64,000 bases of DNA from Asparagopsis taxiformis (GCA_030407315.1 JALQPE010000231.1:62001-126000), one strand, 5' to 3'. Shown: positions 10,574-20,949, counted from the first letter of the stretch. Program-made: numbers and translations. Notes: generated from the letters alone by a model not told the origin.

Positions 10574-11833
10574 TTAGTCTTCCTCAATCGGAGCAGCAAC
10601 GCGCCATCCGTTACTTGTCCTTCCCTGATTCCATTCCAAACCGTCAGAGATAGCCGGCTTCCAGACGTTTGCATCCGCCGCTTCGCTCGTCTGCTCATTT
10701 GTGCCTTGGAAGAATGAACACTTGTATGCTATTGGATCAAAATTGTCCATGCAGCGTGCATCATCTTCCTTGCATGCAAAGATATCTCTACAGCCATCTA
10801 GGTTGTATTGACGTTCCACATCAGACTGCAACACCCCCTTTTGCTCATCATGTTTGAAATAGGAGTGTGCAGTATGTGCCATCATGCCCGAGCCACCTTC
10901 CATAGACCATTTGTTTGCAAACTGTCCCGCTCGTGCTATTCCTGCACGCACATACTTTGATGACGAAGAGGGTGCTGCTGCGACAGTATCATTGAAAGAG
11001 TGCGCTTCACAACGCCTAATATCGGACCAGTTTGAGACATATACCTCATTGCGATCGCTTGTCATCCGGCTGGGTGATGTAGGTCGCAAACTGTGTACCA
11101 GTGATGTATGCGTGCCATTGTGATAAGATGTATTCGCAAATGTTGGTGATGCATGTTCCAACACAGAGGGAGAGTATAGTGAGTTTCTACTGGCCGTCGT
11201 CGTAGACAAGGGAAGAAACTGTGTTGGTGCTATGCACAAATTGTTTGGATGGAAAAGGTTTAAAACATCGTTGGTTGACGCCGACCACTCATCAACCATG
11301 TGTATGGACGATGGTCGATGTAATGTACGTTGATATGCAGGCGGTAATGGTGTGTGCAATCGAGTGTTGGCGCGTAAAGTGTCGGATGATGCTAATGTTG
11401 ATGCCATGAGACAGATTGCAGATGGTTGAGCTAAGTGTGTGGAAGAATATCGCGGTTCAGACAGCGATCGTCGGTGCGCGTTGCGCGCCATGCGTCGATT
11501 GGAAAACAAATGTTGCTCGCATGTTGGCTGGGGACATTGGTAACACTGATGACTAATGGGCGGATGATTATACTTGCATGAGCGACCGTATGGACAGGTT
11601 CCGGTCTGCACATAATCGAAGCAATCACGCCTGTTCAATGCGTTGACTAGATTTTCATCGCGATGCGGATGATTGAACTTGCATCTACTGCCGTAGTTAC
11701 ACTTGCCCGTCTTCAAATAGTACTGGCAGTCAGGAGCACCGGTTCGGATAGGCAAGCTGTTAGTGGCCGGCGGCATGGCGGCATGGACACATTGGCAACA
11801 TTGGCGGTGCTGACGAGAGTGGTCACGATGCAT
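10574..11833 (-). CDS. Tandem CCCH zinc-finger protein
   Basis: Likely RNA-binding protein of 419 residues. Two zinc fingers of C-x8-C-x5-C-x3-H spacing sit at residues 36-55 ([20 protein letters not shown]) and 71-90 ([20 protein letters not shown]), 15 residues apart. The YxxTGxCxYGxxCK(F/Y)NHP form is that of plant ENHANCED-FLOWERING/ZFN-type CCCH proteins. The remaining 320 residues are low-complexity, rich in Ser, Asn, His and Arg, with no other domain recognised. The ATG at 11833 is the first in frame; Met20 (base 11776) is an alternative. Divergent from the SR-protein gene. The target RNA cannot be inferred. Confidence 0.75.
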   Translation of the reverse strand: MHRDHSRQHRQCCQCVHAAMPPATNSLPIRTGAPDCQYYLKTGKCNYGSRCKFNHPHRDENLVNALNRRDCFDYVQTGTCPYGRSCKYNHPPISHQCYQCPQPTCEQHLFSNRRMARNAHRRSLSEPRYSSTHLAQPSAICLMASTLASSDTLRANTRLHTPLPPAYQRTLHRPSSIHMVDEWSASTNDVLNLFHPNNLCIAPTQFLPLSTTTASRNSLYSPSVLEHASPTFANTSYHNGTHTSLVHSLRPTSPSRMTSDRNEVYVSNWSDIRRCEAHSFNDTVAAAPSSSSKYVRAGIARAGQFANKWSMEGGSGMMAHTAHSYFKHDEQKGVLQSDVERQYNLDGCRDIFACKEDDARCMDNFDPIAYKCSFFQGTNEQTSEAADANVWKPAISDGLEWNQGRTSNGWRVAAPIEED

Positions 11834-12236
11834 GGGGCGTTTGAGCAAGTGAGCATGGTGGTGGTGCCATGTCTAGAGCTGAGTAAGAAATTATAAACAA
11901 GATGGATCATTTGTTTGATCGGCAGCCTATTCAAGATGAGAGAGGATCGATGCCACGAAAGAGTAGCAAAGTATTGTAGGGAGAGTGCCGGCTGCTGTAC
12001 ACAAATGTTGAATTGTCAGCACGTCGCGTTAGATATAAATTCAACCGCGACTAGTGTAAGCAGCAACAGTGGCACTGTAATGCAGAGTTTGATTGGATGT
12101 GCGAAAGCACTTGTACGCCAATCAAAGTCGAGATTGTGATACACAGCTTTCAGGGTTGTTCCCTTCAAAATCAACAATACCCTACCAACGCCGGTCTCGC
12201 TCAACAAGATCAACTGCCCGACCATGCGCCTCCACC
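11834..12236. promoter_or_regulatory. Divergent intergenic region, CCCH gene and SR gene
   Basis: 403 bp between two divergent start codons; it presumably holds both promoters. No further gene or clear element seen. Confidence 0.35.
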
Positions 12237-13748
12237 ATGTCGCAAGATGCTGCCGCTCCCGACGCACAGACCAACACTTCGCCAGCGCCGCGAGCAATCT
12301 TCGTCGGTAACTTTGAATATGACACCCGCTCCACCGACCTGCACCGTCTCTTCTCAGAGCACGGTGCTGTCTCACGCATAGACCTCAAGCGCGGTTTCGC
12401 ATTTGTGTTCATGCGCGACACCACCTCGGGCACCGCCGCCATACGCGCTCTGGACGGCCACTCATACGGTTCACGTACTCTCAAAGTTGAATGGGCACGC
12501 GGCGACGGCGCTATCAAACGACGCGAAGACGAGCGTCGAAAGCGATGTACTCAACCATCTGACACCCTCTTTGTCGTAAACTTTGACCCATCTACAACCA
12601 CTGACCGTATCCTCCGAACCACCTTCCAGCACTTTGGTCGTATCGTTCGTCTCGACATGCAACAACGCTTTGCTTTTGTGCAGTTTGAAACCATTGCGTG
12701 CGCTGCCGATGCCCTCCAACAGCTCAATGGTTCACAGCTCGCTGACCGAACTCTCACTGTGGAGTACACCGTCCGCTCCGCTTCAGCGCAGGGTCGTAAA
12801 CGCGCAAGAGAGCACGACAGACGCTATGCACCGTTGCGAAATCCGCGTTCATTCCGTCGATACGGTCGTCCGGAAAGGCCACGCAGTCCATATTCCAACA
12901 CTCGTCCATACCACTTTGAACCGCGCGAGAGTCACTACCACGACCTCGACCGTGAACCGGATAATGCGGACCGTGTTGATGCTTTTTCAGCACCCGCTAG
13001 TAGAACTCTGATGCGACGCTCACGCAGTCCATCACCGAAACACCATGAGCGTCGCAGTCGGTCACGTTCGCCAAAACGCACTGAAACGGAACGATCGCCA
13101 AAGCGCACTTCATTATCACCAGTTGCCAATGGATCACCGCGTCGGAATCGCTCTCCACGTCGGAGCAGCTCGCCCCCCACAGCACGTTCGCCGGGACAGC
13201 GTAGACGTAGTCGATCGCCCGCGCGCAGTCGTTCGCCAATTGACAAGCATTCGAGACGGTACAGCCGCTCGCCGATTCGTGGCCGCGCGTCAGCGCACAG
13301 TCGGTCGCCGCGTGTTCAGCGCGGACGCAGTGCTAGTAGAAGCATGTCGAGGAGTCGGAGCAGAAGCAGGGATCGTCACAGTGATTGGAGTCGCGACGGA
13401 CGCGAGAAGAGGGAGCGCAGTGCGTCGCCGCGACGGAAGAGATTCCGAGGCGACGACAATGGTGACGACGACGAGTGGAGCAATGGGCAGCAGACGTCGC
13501 GACACGGTGCGCAACGCGTCGATACGCACCGTCGATCGACGCGTGCTTCGGGATCGTCGTATCACGGCTCACAGGGATCGGATCGCGGATCGGGCCATGA
13601 TTTGGACCGCGCAGACTCGGATCATAGATCTGGATTCAAGTCTTCTTCAACGCGTATCGCGCATGAAGTTACACCTCGCAACTCGACTTCGCCACATCGT
13701 GCGCCACGCTCTCCGTTCACCGTGGACAATCCTCCCATGGTTGTATAG
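12237..13748 (+). CDS. SR splicing factor, two RRMs, plant RS31/RS40-like
   Basis: Pre-mRNA splicing regulator of 503 residues. RRM1 (about 20-90) begins AIFVGNFEYDTRSTDLHRLF and contains the RNP1-like RGFAFVFM; RRM2 (about 109-180) begins DTLFVVNFDPSTT and contains RFAFVQFE. The wording FVGNFEYDTR...LHRLF and TLFV(V/I)NFDP is shared with the RS subfamily of plant SR proteins (RS31, RS40, RS41), with VEWARG closing RRM1. From about residue 255 the chain is Arg/Ser-rich (many SRSPSP, RSRSPKR, RRSRSPARSRSP clusters), the phosphorylated RS domain. The ATG at 12237 lies in a CACCATGTCG context. No intron is seen, although SR genes often carry a regulatory one. Confidence 0.88.
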   Translation: MSQDAAAPDAQTNTSPAPRAIFVGNFEYDTRSTDLHRLFSEHGAVSRIDLKRGFAFVFMRDTTSGTAAIRALDGHSYGSRTLKVEWARGDGAIKRREDERRKRCTQPSDTLFVVNFDPSTTTDRILRTTFQHFGRIVRLDMQQRFAFVQFETIACAADALQQLNGSQLADRTLTVEYTVRSASAQGRKRAREHDRRYAPLRNPRSFRRYGRPERPRSPYSNTRPYHFEPRESHYHDLDREPDNADRVDAFSAPASRTLMRRSRSPSPKHHERRSRSRSPKRTETERSPKRTSLSPVANGSPRRNRSPRRSSSPPTARSPGQRRRSRSPARSRSPIDKHSRRYSRSPIRGRASAHSRSPRVQRGRSASRSMSRSRSRSRDRHSDWSRDGREKRERSASPRRKRFRGDDNGDDDEWSNGQQTSRHGAQRVDTHRRSTRASGSSYHGSQGSDRGSGHDLDRADSDHRSGFKSSSTRIAHEVTPRNSTSPHRAPRSPFTVDNPPMVV

Positions 13749-14460
13749 ATTGTTTACCCATCACTTCACATTATTCCGCGTGCATCCTACTTGTCAACTC
13801 AAGCAATCGTTGCATCAATGAACTTGTTCGCTTGTCTCGATCAGTCCAATAACACAGATGAAACAGGCATCCCTCACCATGTTTGCCTTTGCATATCCAA
13901 GTCCAACATTTCTTTGCCATCCGCTCGCCGTCGTACCATGCTTCCGTCTACCTCTTCCTCTGTCGCTGCAATCATTTGCAGATCTATTCGAACATTCGTC
14001 CTCATCCTTTCCGAACTTGCACATGCTCGCTCACTCGCTCGCTCGTCCGTCATAATATCTACCTACTCTATTTATTTCTTCAATTACTTGGATAACGCCA
14101 GATCCTGCCTTACAAAGGGACGTCCAACCTGCTCTTCCAGTTGTCTCTCTAGTTTATTGTTACCGCCTTGCACATACATCGTCATCCGATTCGCCCTCCC
14201 ACTCGTTTGCCAATCCCGCGTCCACTATGATCCTTGTCCAACAGCACCACCTCCCATATTGCTCTACCTGATCAACTGCTACGCACTCGCGGCGACTGTT
14301 TGAGTACCGCTACAGTATTCTGCTTCCAGTGGCTGCCTTCCTACTGGATCTAAACTCAAACGCACTGTTCGTTACATCGCTCGTACAGTTGTACTTGCAA
14401 GTCAGCACGTCGTCAGATGGATACTTGTCGTTCCAGCGCTACACTACGGTTCAAATTAAT
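13749..14460. other. Intergenic stretch
   Basis: 712 bp between the SR gene and the convergent lipid-kinase gene. An open frame at 13791-14303 (170 codons) is Ser/Cys/Leu-rich with no recognisable domain and probably is 3' UTR sequence. Nothing else seen. Confidence 0.4.
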
Positions 14461-15636
14461 TTAAGATGCGTTGCGAGTCTTTTTAAGAAGAGCAACTGTG
14501 ATGGCTAACACTGCAACTCCGCGCACGTTACGCCATAATCGTATGAGAGAACGACTTAATTTTCTTCTCCGACGATTCACAGTACCCGCTTTAGGTGCGA
14601 TCAGACATAATTTCTCTGAATCACTGTCAAGTGAAATAGTAATAGGTGTGACACCGGCATCCTCGCCATCAATCACAATTCTCTGTGGCGGTTCACAGCT
14701 GATCTCAACAGTTCTCGCGCGCAGTCCAAAAACGTTGCCCTTACTTTCCCTTCTCCGCAACAATCCAGCCCTCAGCATTGAGAACATTGTACGAATCATA
14801 CCTAAATTAGTCTTAGCTGCGACACAAATGACCTCCAACAAACCGTCATCTGGAATGACAGTACCGAGGCCTTGTGCTAGCACACTAGTGGCTGGAGCGG
14901 CATTTGCAACTGTAACCCCCTTCAAGTTCATATCTTTCAAATGCATTTTCTTTGCCGTAGTACGTCCGTGCGCGAATGGGAGCGAGTCATCTACATCGTA
15001 CAACACGATATCAGTTTTGAAAAAGGACTGTTTCCACGTGGAGGCAATGCCAGCCAGGGCATAGGCAGCGGTTCCCCATGCGCGTTTCATACCGCGGTCG
15101 GCACGCGAAACGGTTTCAGCCTCCAGTCCGATACCGCAGAGTAGGAGCATTGAGGGCGGGGCCACGCATTGCGGATGGGAAACTGTCGGAAAATCGAGGC
15201 GTCTTACATTGCCGCCGGCGACCATTTCGGCAGCTCGTTTCAAATTGGTGGGAATGTCGAGTGCTGCGCAGAGTGCATTTGCAGTTCCGCGAGGTATGAC
15301 GCCGAGCAATGGCACTTCACCAATTGGAATGTTGTGTTGGCGACGATGATGCATGACGTGCTTGAGTGCAGATGCGACGGTTGCCACTGTACCGTCGCCG
15401 CCGCATGCGACGAGTATTGTCGCGCCATCGGCGAGTGCTTGGCGTCCGAGCGTGTCGCCGCCGTTTTCGGCGGTTGTGTTCCAGACGACGACGTTGTCGA
15501 ATGATTTGTGTAGAGCGGTGAGAATTATGGAAAGATCTGCATCTGGATCTCGTGTGCCGCTTACACTGTTGAAGATGAGATCGACGCGCGGTCTGCTGCG
15601 AGAGAAGGAGGTTTGTCTAGTTTTTTTATGCTGCAT
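14461..15636 (-). CDS. DAG/sphingosine-kinase-type lipid kinase
   Basis: 391-residue protein with the diacylglycerol-kinase catalytic fold (DAGK_cat). It starts VDLIFNSVSGTRDPDADL (compare FNPxSG), then ILVACGGDGTVATV at residues 74-87 containing the nucleotide-binding GGDGT, and LGVIPRGTANALCAALDIP, the GTxN motif. The C-terminal half contains the usual PDDGLLEVICV and VEISCEPPQRIVIDGEDAG. The layout and size match bacterial YegS/DgkB-like and plant sphingosine/ceramide-kinase-like enzymes, so the lipid substrate is not determined. The ATG at 15636 is the first in frame; the next 16 residues are basic and Ser/Thr-rich. A C-terminal basic/hydrophobic tail (RRRRKLSRSLIRLWRNVRGV then AVLAITVALL) may form a membrane anchor. 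Confidence 0.8.
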   Translation of the reverse strand: MQHKKTRQTSFSRSRPRVDLIFNSVSGTRDPDADLSIILTALHKSFDNVVVWNTTAENGGDTLGRQALADGATILVACGGDGTVATVASALKHVMHHRRQHNIPIGEVPLLGVIPRGTANALCAALDIPTNLKRAAEMVAGGNVRRLDFPTVSHPQCVAPPSMLLLCGIGLEAETVSRADRGMKRAWGTAAYALAGIASTWKQSFFKTDIVLYDVDDSLPFAHGRTTAKKMHLKDMNLKGVTVANAAPATSVLAQGLGTVIPDDGLLEVICVAAKTNLGMIRTMFSMLRAGLLRRRESKGNVFGLRARTVEISCEPPQRIVIDGEDAGVTPITISLDSDSEKLCLIAPKAGTVNRRRRKLSRSLIRLWRNVRGVAVLAITVALLKKTRNAS

Positions 15637-16149
15637 GGCGTGTGCGTGTGCGAATGATGCGATGTATTCATAAGTGCTGCTGGAGAGATGATATAGATAG
15701 ATAGGCAAGCAGAGCAATGTGATGCTGGTTGTGTAGCACTTATAGCACTGTGAATTTCAGTAATATTTGTGGACATCGGTGCTAAATGAAAAGATGGATT
15801 CATAAGAATGAAAAGGGCGAATATCTTTTAACAGCACTCGGCTATCTTGGGATGCTCGGAAGTGCTTGAAATCGTCATCAATTTTTGATAATAGCACTGG
15901 CAGACAAAATAATCATTGGCTCACTTGCGGCCATGTTCTATGCCAAACTCGGTGTCCGTAGACCATCGTACAAGGCATCACATGGGCTAAGTATTAATCG
16001 ACAAAAAATCGAAAAACACCCTCTCCCGTGTTTCCCACTGCTCATCATCCTTGCGCTGCTTTACACTGTTGAGAAACTGCTACAACTGCGCCAATCAAAT
16101 CCATACTTATTGCATCATCACTCGTCAGTCAACACTGTTGACATACATA
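15637..16149. other. Intergenic stretch
   Basis: 513 bp, AT-richer than the flanking genes, upstream of the lipid-kinase ATG and downstream of the nicotianamine-synthase-like gene. No gene or structured element recognised. Confidence 0.35.
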
Positions 16150-17265
16150 TTATCGTTCAAATCTTTTCCTCGTCTGATATACTTCCAGCGAATTCAGGAT
16201 TTCAGTTGTGAAGAAATCAATCGGCCGTTCTTCTTCATCCACAATATTTCCGTCTCCAAGGTCATGAACCACAGGCGCTACAATTCCCATTAGTTGCAAA
16301 TGTTCCGAAATGCGACTCCGTCTCGTCTGATAATAGGCAAAACGAGCTGTCAGACCATGTGCGCTTCGCATCACTACAAGCGGTGCACCATGCTCTATTC
16401 CACCTACTCTTTCCGCTATCTTCTCCTTCACATGGTTCGGTATTAGTGCCGCCACAACAACCACATCGCACACAACAACCTCTTTATGTCCAGTATCAAC
16501 AACCTCCCCGCTTTCCGTACCAGTAAAATATACATCAGCACCGTCCGCACACAGGAAGCTCACCAGTCCTTTCGCTATCACTCCTTGTTCTTCCCACAAT
16601 TGTACCAGTTGCATGGACAATTTCAGTGCATATTCATCACAGTCGATCAAAACTACTCTTGCGTTCATACAGATTGCCATCAATATGCCAGTCAGAGGCA
16701 GAGGTCCGCTTCCACAAAAACACACAATACGTTTGCGTTTCACGTCCGTCCTCTGTTTATCGAGAAAAGATGACATTACTTTCACCTCGCTCTGCACCAT
16801 GCTGATGTAGTTTCCGACATATGGGAAAGGATACGATGCTATTCGTACTTTTTCAACCGCCGACATGCTATCATCATTTGAACAGTCTCGCACAAGCAGA
16901 ACCTTGGTGTAATACCGCTCCATGCGAGATTCTGCTCGCACTGCCAAAGAGCGAACAGCGTCTGCTCGCGACAGCAAAACTTCATCCTTTTCTAGCAGCT
17001 GACAAGATAATTGTTCCACATGCGAGAATGGTTGCTGACTGTAAAACCCAGGGTAAACTCTCAATCCCTGCAGAATTGCGACAAGGTCTGAGAAAATGCT
17101 ATTCAATTCCTTGGTCGGGTCCAATGCTTCATCTGGTTTGTTCAAGTAGTGCTTGAGGCGGCTGTAGATGGAACATGTCTCCATTGATGAAACTGCACCA
17201 TCTTCCACAGCGACTAGAGAGTTTAACAGTTGTCTGGCCTCTTCGTGCAGTTTACTGTGCGTCAT
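16150..17265 (-). CDS. Nicotianamine-synthase-like protein
   Basis: 371 residues with the SAM-binding fold of nicotianamine synthase (NAS), which joins aminocarboxypropyl groups from S-adenosylmethionine to make the metal chelator nicotianamine. Signatures: SYPFPYVGNYISMVQSEV (residues 144-161; NAS has FPYxxNY), RIVCFCGSGPLPLTGI (179-194; the SAM-binding GSGPLPLT is nearly diagnostic), IDCDEYAL, CDVVVVAALIPNHVKEKI, and GAPLVVMRSAHGLTARFAY. A helical N-terminal region precedes, as in plant NAS. It is about 50 residues longer than plant NAS. The start at 17265 is the first ATG. Archaeal or fungal thermonicotianamine-type enzymes share these motifs, so the product could be a related polyamino acid. 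Confidence 0.78.
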   Translation of the reverse strand: MTHSKLHEEARQLLNSLVAVEDGAVSSMETCSIYSRLKHYLNKPDEALDPTKELNSIFSDLVAILQGLRVYPGFYSQQPFSHVEQLSCQLLEKDEVLLSRADAVRSLAVRAESRMERYYTKVLLVRDCSNDDSMSAVEKVRIASYPFPYVGNYISMVQSEVKVMSSFLDKQRTDVKRKRIVCFCGSGPLPLTGILMAICMNARVVLIDCDEYALKLSMQLVQLWEEQGVIAKGLVSFLCADGADVYFTGTESGEVVDTGHKEVVVCDVVVVAALIPNHVKEKIAERVGGIEHGAPLVVMRSAHGLTARFAYYQTRRSRISEHLQLMGIVAPVVHDLGDGNIVDEEERPIDFFTTEILNSLEVYQTRKRFER

Positions 17266-18750
17266 GACGTAGATTGTTCTCTGCGTCACGGGTCAAAGTG
17301 AGAGAGCAAATAGATTGTACCAGGAGCACTCAGTTGAAGTGTTTTAACACGATATGTGCTGCAGGAATGTGTGGCATATAGTAGTGCGTTTTTCGTGCGA
17401 AAATTGCACGAGTGTGTTGATGTACATGGAAATGGGCTGTTTATAATGCTTCGTTTCAGTATACGGAGGGTTTCAATTTGGGTGGTGGTGCGAAGATTTG
17501 GTATGGAATAGGAACGACTGTTTCTGTGAATCGCGCGCAAATCTTCGGTCGTTTTGGTGAAAATTCTGCAATGGCTCATGAGCGCACCCCATTGATTTCT
17601 CAAACAAATAGGAGATGAACACATCACCTCACATGATATTTACTGCCGTTGCCTTCAGTGAGTGTGAGTCACAAATACAATACCCTTATCTTGAGCAAGA
17701 CGACGACCAAGTATCGCTAGTGAAATCAGGAAATTATGATGTACTTTTGTTGGACAATGCGTAGCCTCGAAGGAGGACAATGCCCAATTTTGAGGTGTAC
17801 GGGTGCACGCATTGTTGGATTACCGTATTTACGGGGAGCACACTATGCGGCTGCAGTATGAAGTCGACCTCTCGTTGGCATCCACTCAGTGACACGATAT
17901 CTTGCATGGAGTATTTCACTGAAAATCTGTCATGGGATATTTATGCAAGACACATGAGCTGGAATTTTGTCATTCACCACAAGCAAGGTTGGTTTTCCAT
18001 GTGTGGTAGTAGCATCCATATTATATAGACAAACCACGTGAAGGATAGGGCTACAATTTGCACGCACCGGGGATGATGCAACCTGTTCCGCCGCCCTGTC
18101 CACTTGGCGGACGGGGAGGGTAGGAGGCGGTGAAGTTGGGTCATCTGTCAAGGTGTCTACTTCTAATTTGTTGAAATGGAAGCGTTAAGATAGATATATA
18201 TATCGGCAAATTTAATTTCGACCACGCGGCCAATTAAGTCTTTCTCACATTGTGGGTATCTTCCAAACACATGCAATTCTTCAACAACACCGAGAACAAT
18301 TATTCTGCGATACGCTTGCACGAGCTCATTGGAGAAGCGATGGCACTGTCTGGACAAAAAGCGCGCAATTACAGCCCAACATATGTGTACTTGTATGAAA
18401 TCTTGTTTCAAGATCATTGTGACAAGATATTTAGTGCCATCCGAGCTTGACCATCGGTTTAGTTTTTGTTTTGGAGGCGCTACCCTTGCAAAGATCCAGA
18501 GTTCGACTCCCAAACGTTTCCACCCCAAGTTGGTTTCCGTTCGGCGCTCCCCATTGGGCAAGCGCAGCACTGTGTGATGATGTCATCGCAACGGGTAATT
18601 AACAAATGCAAATATATAACATCAATTCATACCAATTCGAAACTGTCAGTTTGGCGCCAAAATTTCCTGTCTTTTCAATCCCAATCTGCGCGTGCGCGCC
18701 CTTTGATTCAACACCGTCAAGTCCCCACAACTTGCTGCACCTCATCAAAA
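17266..18750. other. Long intergenic region
   Basis: About 1.5 kb between the NAS-like ATG and the start of the disordered-protein gene. It contains the unresolved minus-strand candidate above, a short AT microsatellite (TA run near 18191-18202), and 5' flanking sequence of both neighbours. The frame of the downstream gene is open from 18466, but its first 95 codons lack protein character. Confidence 0.35.
17734..18420 (-). CDS. Possible multi-exon gene, unresolved
   Basis: The minus strand carries three successive open stretches that look more protein-like than their surroundings: 18417-18180 (beginning MILKQDFIQVHICWAVIARF and containing RRIIVLGVVEELHVFGRY), 18160-17930 (VDTLTDDPTSPPPTL, later ILHVVCLYNMDATTTHGK) and 17925-17734 (QDIVSLSGCQREVDFIL...). 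AG acceptors lie just before the second and third, and frames could be joined by short introns like others in the window. The alternating hydrophobic RRIIVLGVVEEL-type pattern resembles an OB-fold strand pair, but I cannot name a family. Exact exon ends are unknown; the region may be non-coding. Confidence 0.25.
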
Positions 18751-20949
18751 ATGCAACGACGTCGTCGCAAGCAACCGACGCAGCTTTCAATGCTGCAATT
18801 CACCAAACCCACAGCCAAATCTTCATCTCCGGCCGCCACGCCCGAGCGCGCTACACCCGCCACAAATCCAGTGCCACCACCGCCGCGTCCGACCGCCCCG
18901 CCCTTTTTCCGCCAATCGCCGCATGCACGCAAGCGACCACGCAGTATCGTTTCCCCCGCCGATGACGCCTGGCAGTTTGCAGAAACTTTGATGAATCCCG
19001 ATTGCCCCCGCCGGCCACCGACGCGCCAAGTGCAAGATCACGATGCGCCCGTAGAGAACGACCCCAAAGCGGTCAGTGATAGCGACTTTGAATCGGATGG
19101 CGCCCATAAACGCGTCGTCCGTGAACGCAACTCCGCATGGAATAAATCGACCTCTTCCGCTTTGAGGGACGACCGTGCCTCAATGGCGAAACGCTCTGCA
19201 AATAAGAGTCCGAAACAGCGTACGCCGCGCTCCTTGTCGCAACGCCACTCTGCAAAGTCGCAGTTATCGCAAGATGATAGCGATGAACACCTTCTAGTCG
19301 AGGGTGAAAAAAGTGAAATGTCAGCAACAGATGATGATCAAGAAGAAGAAAACTTGATTCAAAATGATTTACCATCGCCCACTAGACAGACCAAAAAAGC
19401 GCGTAGGTCATCATTGGCGTTCAGCGTTGTCACTCCAGCACAGCCGAGTGCTGCGCCAGTACGCCAACCCAGCGCGGAATGCATGGTTACACCAGAGGAG
19501 TTTCCCCTTTACGATGAAGACCTGCCAAATCGCGAGTCTGCGGTCAAGGCTCCGCGAAAGGGTGCTAGTGCGCCACGCAACCTGCGTAGGCGACAGCACT
19601 CTATTCTAGGTTCATCAGTGCAGAGAAAAGAGTACGGACCATCAGCGTCAGGCAGGAGCAGAAAGATTCCATCGCTGTTTGAAAGTGACAGTGAAGACGG
19701 GATCAATCCCAGTCCACCAAAATGCCGTGCTTTGCGATCAGTAAAGCGTCGAGTTTCAAGCTCGTCATCATCTGTACCAGATGATAATGACGGGGATGAC
19801 GCTCTTGTCGGATCAAACCCTGGTAATCATCATGGCAACGTTTCATCAGACGGTCCAGATAATAGTGTGATTGAAATCACAGATTCGTTGGATGGCGTCG
19901 GATCAAAACGGTCTCCGAAACAGAATGAGCGAAACAGAGGAGGTAAGCGTGTGGGATCTCCTGATCCTGCATTGTCCTCTGCAGCTGATTCACTATCGCC
20001 ACCGTCAACGAAGAAGAGAAGGCGACTGCGACGGCTTGAGACGATTTGTGACGAGGAAGACGGGGTACGAAAGGCTCTGCAATTCTGTGCAGCAGAGAGC
20101 GGACACTCTCCAAAACCGGTCAACGCAGTTGAAGTGTCGGCGAACGTGAAGCGTGACCAAGCAGCAGAATGGTATAACGAGCGCGATATTGACGAGTTTT
20201 CTAGTTCGAGCAAAGAAATTGCTGGCGTATCAGAAAAATTGGATGATGAACCAAAGAATCGTTCGCATAGTCGGCCCCTTACAGAAAAAGTTGCTCCGGT
20301 TCGGCGTGATATTTTGAACAACTTTTCAGATGATTTAGACGAAAGCAACAATGACGTTTTGAATTCAGCCAGTGTCACGCCTCCTCCCAGCGCTAACGTT
20401 GCAGCGGCGGGCCCGAGTGGTGCGCTGCCCATTGATGACGATGGTAACGGTGAGGAAGCGCAAGTAGTTGAAGTGGACAACCGCAATGTTGAACGGGAGA
20501 TACAAGTTGTTGCATCTTCGAGTGATGTGGACGAAGTCGTAGACTTGGTCATCGATGATGACACGCCTCCGCCGTTCAACTTGATCGTACTGTGTGAGGG
20601 CGGCGAATCAATTGAACAAATGGTGCAAAGGTTGGGAGAAGAGGCTGTTATGGAACGTGTAATTGAGGCGCAGGAGAACGGGCGGGAGATCTTGGGAGGT
20701 GAAAGTTTGGGTATCACGAATCGTCCAAGCAGCAAGAACACATTTGACAAATTCAGGAATACGGTCGTTGCGGACCAAATAGGTAGGGAGAAGTCAATCA
20801 AGTCGGTAACAGAGGAGGCATTGCGAGGTGAATACAAGTTTAATTACCGTGGTCGAACACGTGAAGAGCAGCCTTCTACAGGAAAGGGAAAGAAACAGGG
20901 AATGGGGTCGGGTCGTAGTCGTTTCAGGAAATCGCGAAAACGTTCGTAA
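18751..20949 (+). CDS. Large disordered, charged nuclear-type protein, unknown function
   Basis: 732 residues, one exon, no recognised domain. The N-terminus is MQRRRRKQPTQLSMLQFTKP; the Q-L-S-M-L-Q-F spacing resembles a degenerate PCNA-interacting (PIP) motif after a basic patch. Most of the rest is Ser/Asp/Glu/Pro-rich with many RKR clusters (ARKRPRS, KKARRSS, KKRRRLRRL), as in chromatin or replication proteins. Acidic hydrophobic patches such as VIEITDSLD, and VVDLVIDDD, look like SUMO-interacting motifs. The last 120 residues are the most ordered: an Ile/Leu-rich helix near ESIEQMVQRLGEEAVMERVI, then a basic C-terminus ending RFRKSRKRS. The ATG at 18751 follows CATCAAAA; the frame is open upstream but unlikely to be translated. 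Nuclear location is inferred from composition. Confidence 0.65.
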   Translation: MQRRRRKQPTQLSMLQFTKPTAKSSSPAATPERATPATNPVPPPPRPTAPPFFRQSPHARKRPRSIVSPADDAWQFAETLMNPDCPRRPPTRQVQDHDAPVENDPKAVSDSDFESDGAHKRVVRERNSAWNKSTSSALRDDRASMAKRSANKSPKQRTPRSLSQRHSAKSQLSQDDSDEHLLVEGEKSEMSATDDDQEEENLIQNDLPSPTRQTKKARRSSLAFSVVTPAQPSAAPVRQPSAECMVTPEEFPLYDEDLPNRESAVKAPRKGASAPRNLRRRQHSILGSSVQRKEYGPSASGRSRKIPSLFESDSEDGINPSPPKCRALRSVKRRVSSSSSSVPDDNDGDDALVGSNPGNHHGNVSSDGPDNSVIEITDSLDGVGSKRSPKQNERNRGGKRVGSPDPALSSAADSLSPPSTKKRRRLRRLETICDEEDGVRKALQFCAAESGHSPKPVNAVEVSANVKRDQAAEWYNERDIDEFSSSSKEIAGVSEKLDDEPKNRSHSRPLTEKVAPVRRDILNNFSDDLDESNNDVLNSASVTPPPSANVAAAGPSGALPIDDDGNGEEAQVVEVDNRNVEREIQVVASSSDVDEVVDLVIDDDTPPPFNLIVLCEGGESIEQMVQRLGEEAVMERVIEAQENGREILGGESLGITNRPSSKNTFDKFRNTVVADQIGREKSIKSVTEEALRGEYKFNYRGRTREEQPSTGKGKKQGMGSGRSRFRKSRKRS

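Noticed and set aside
13791..14303. 170-codon open frame
   Set aside because: Ser/Cys/Leu-rich, overlaps another open frame, no domain, lies between convergent gene ends; read as 3' UTR.
18485..18530. tRNA T-loop-like sequence (AGTTCGACTCC)
   Set aside because: The bases on either side do not pair as a T-stem, and no D-arm, anticodon arm or acceptor stem can be folded around it.
19830..20837. 335-codon antisense frame in the disordered-protein gene
   Set aside because: Ser/Thr/Leu-rich mirror of an Asp/Ser/Glu-rich coding strand; no start context or domain.
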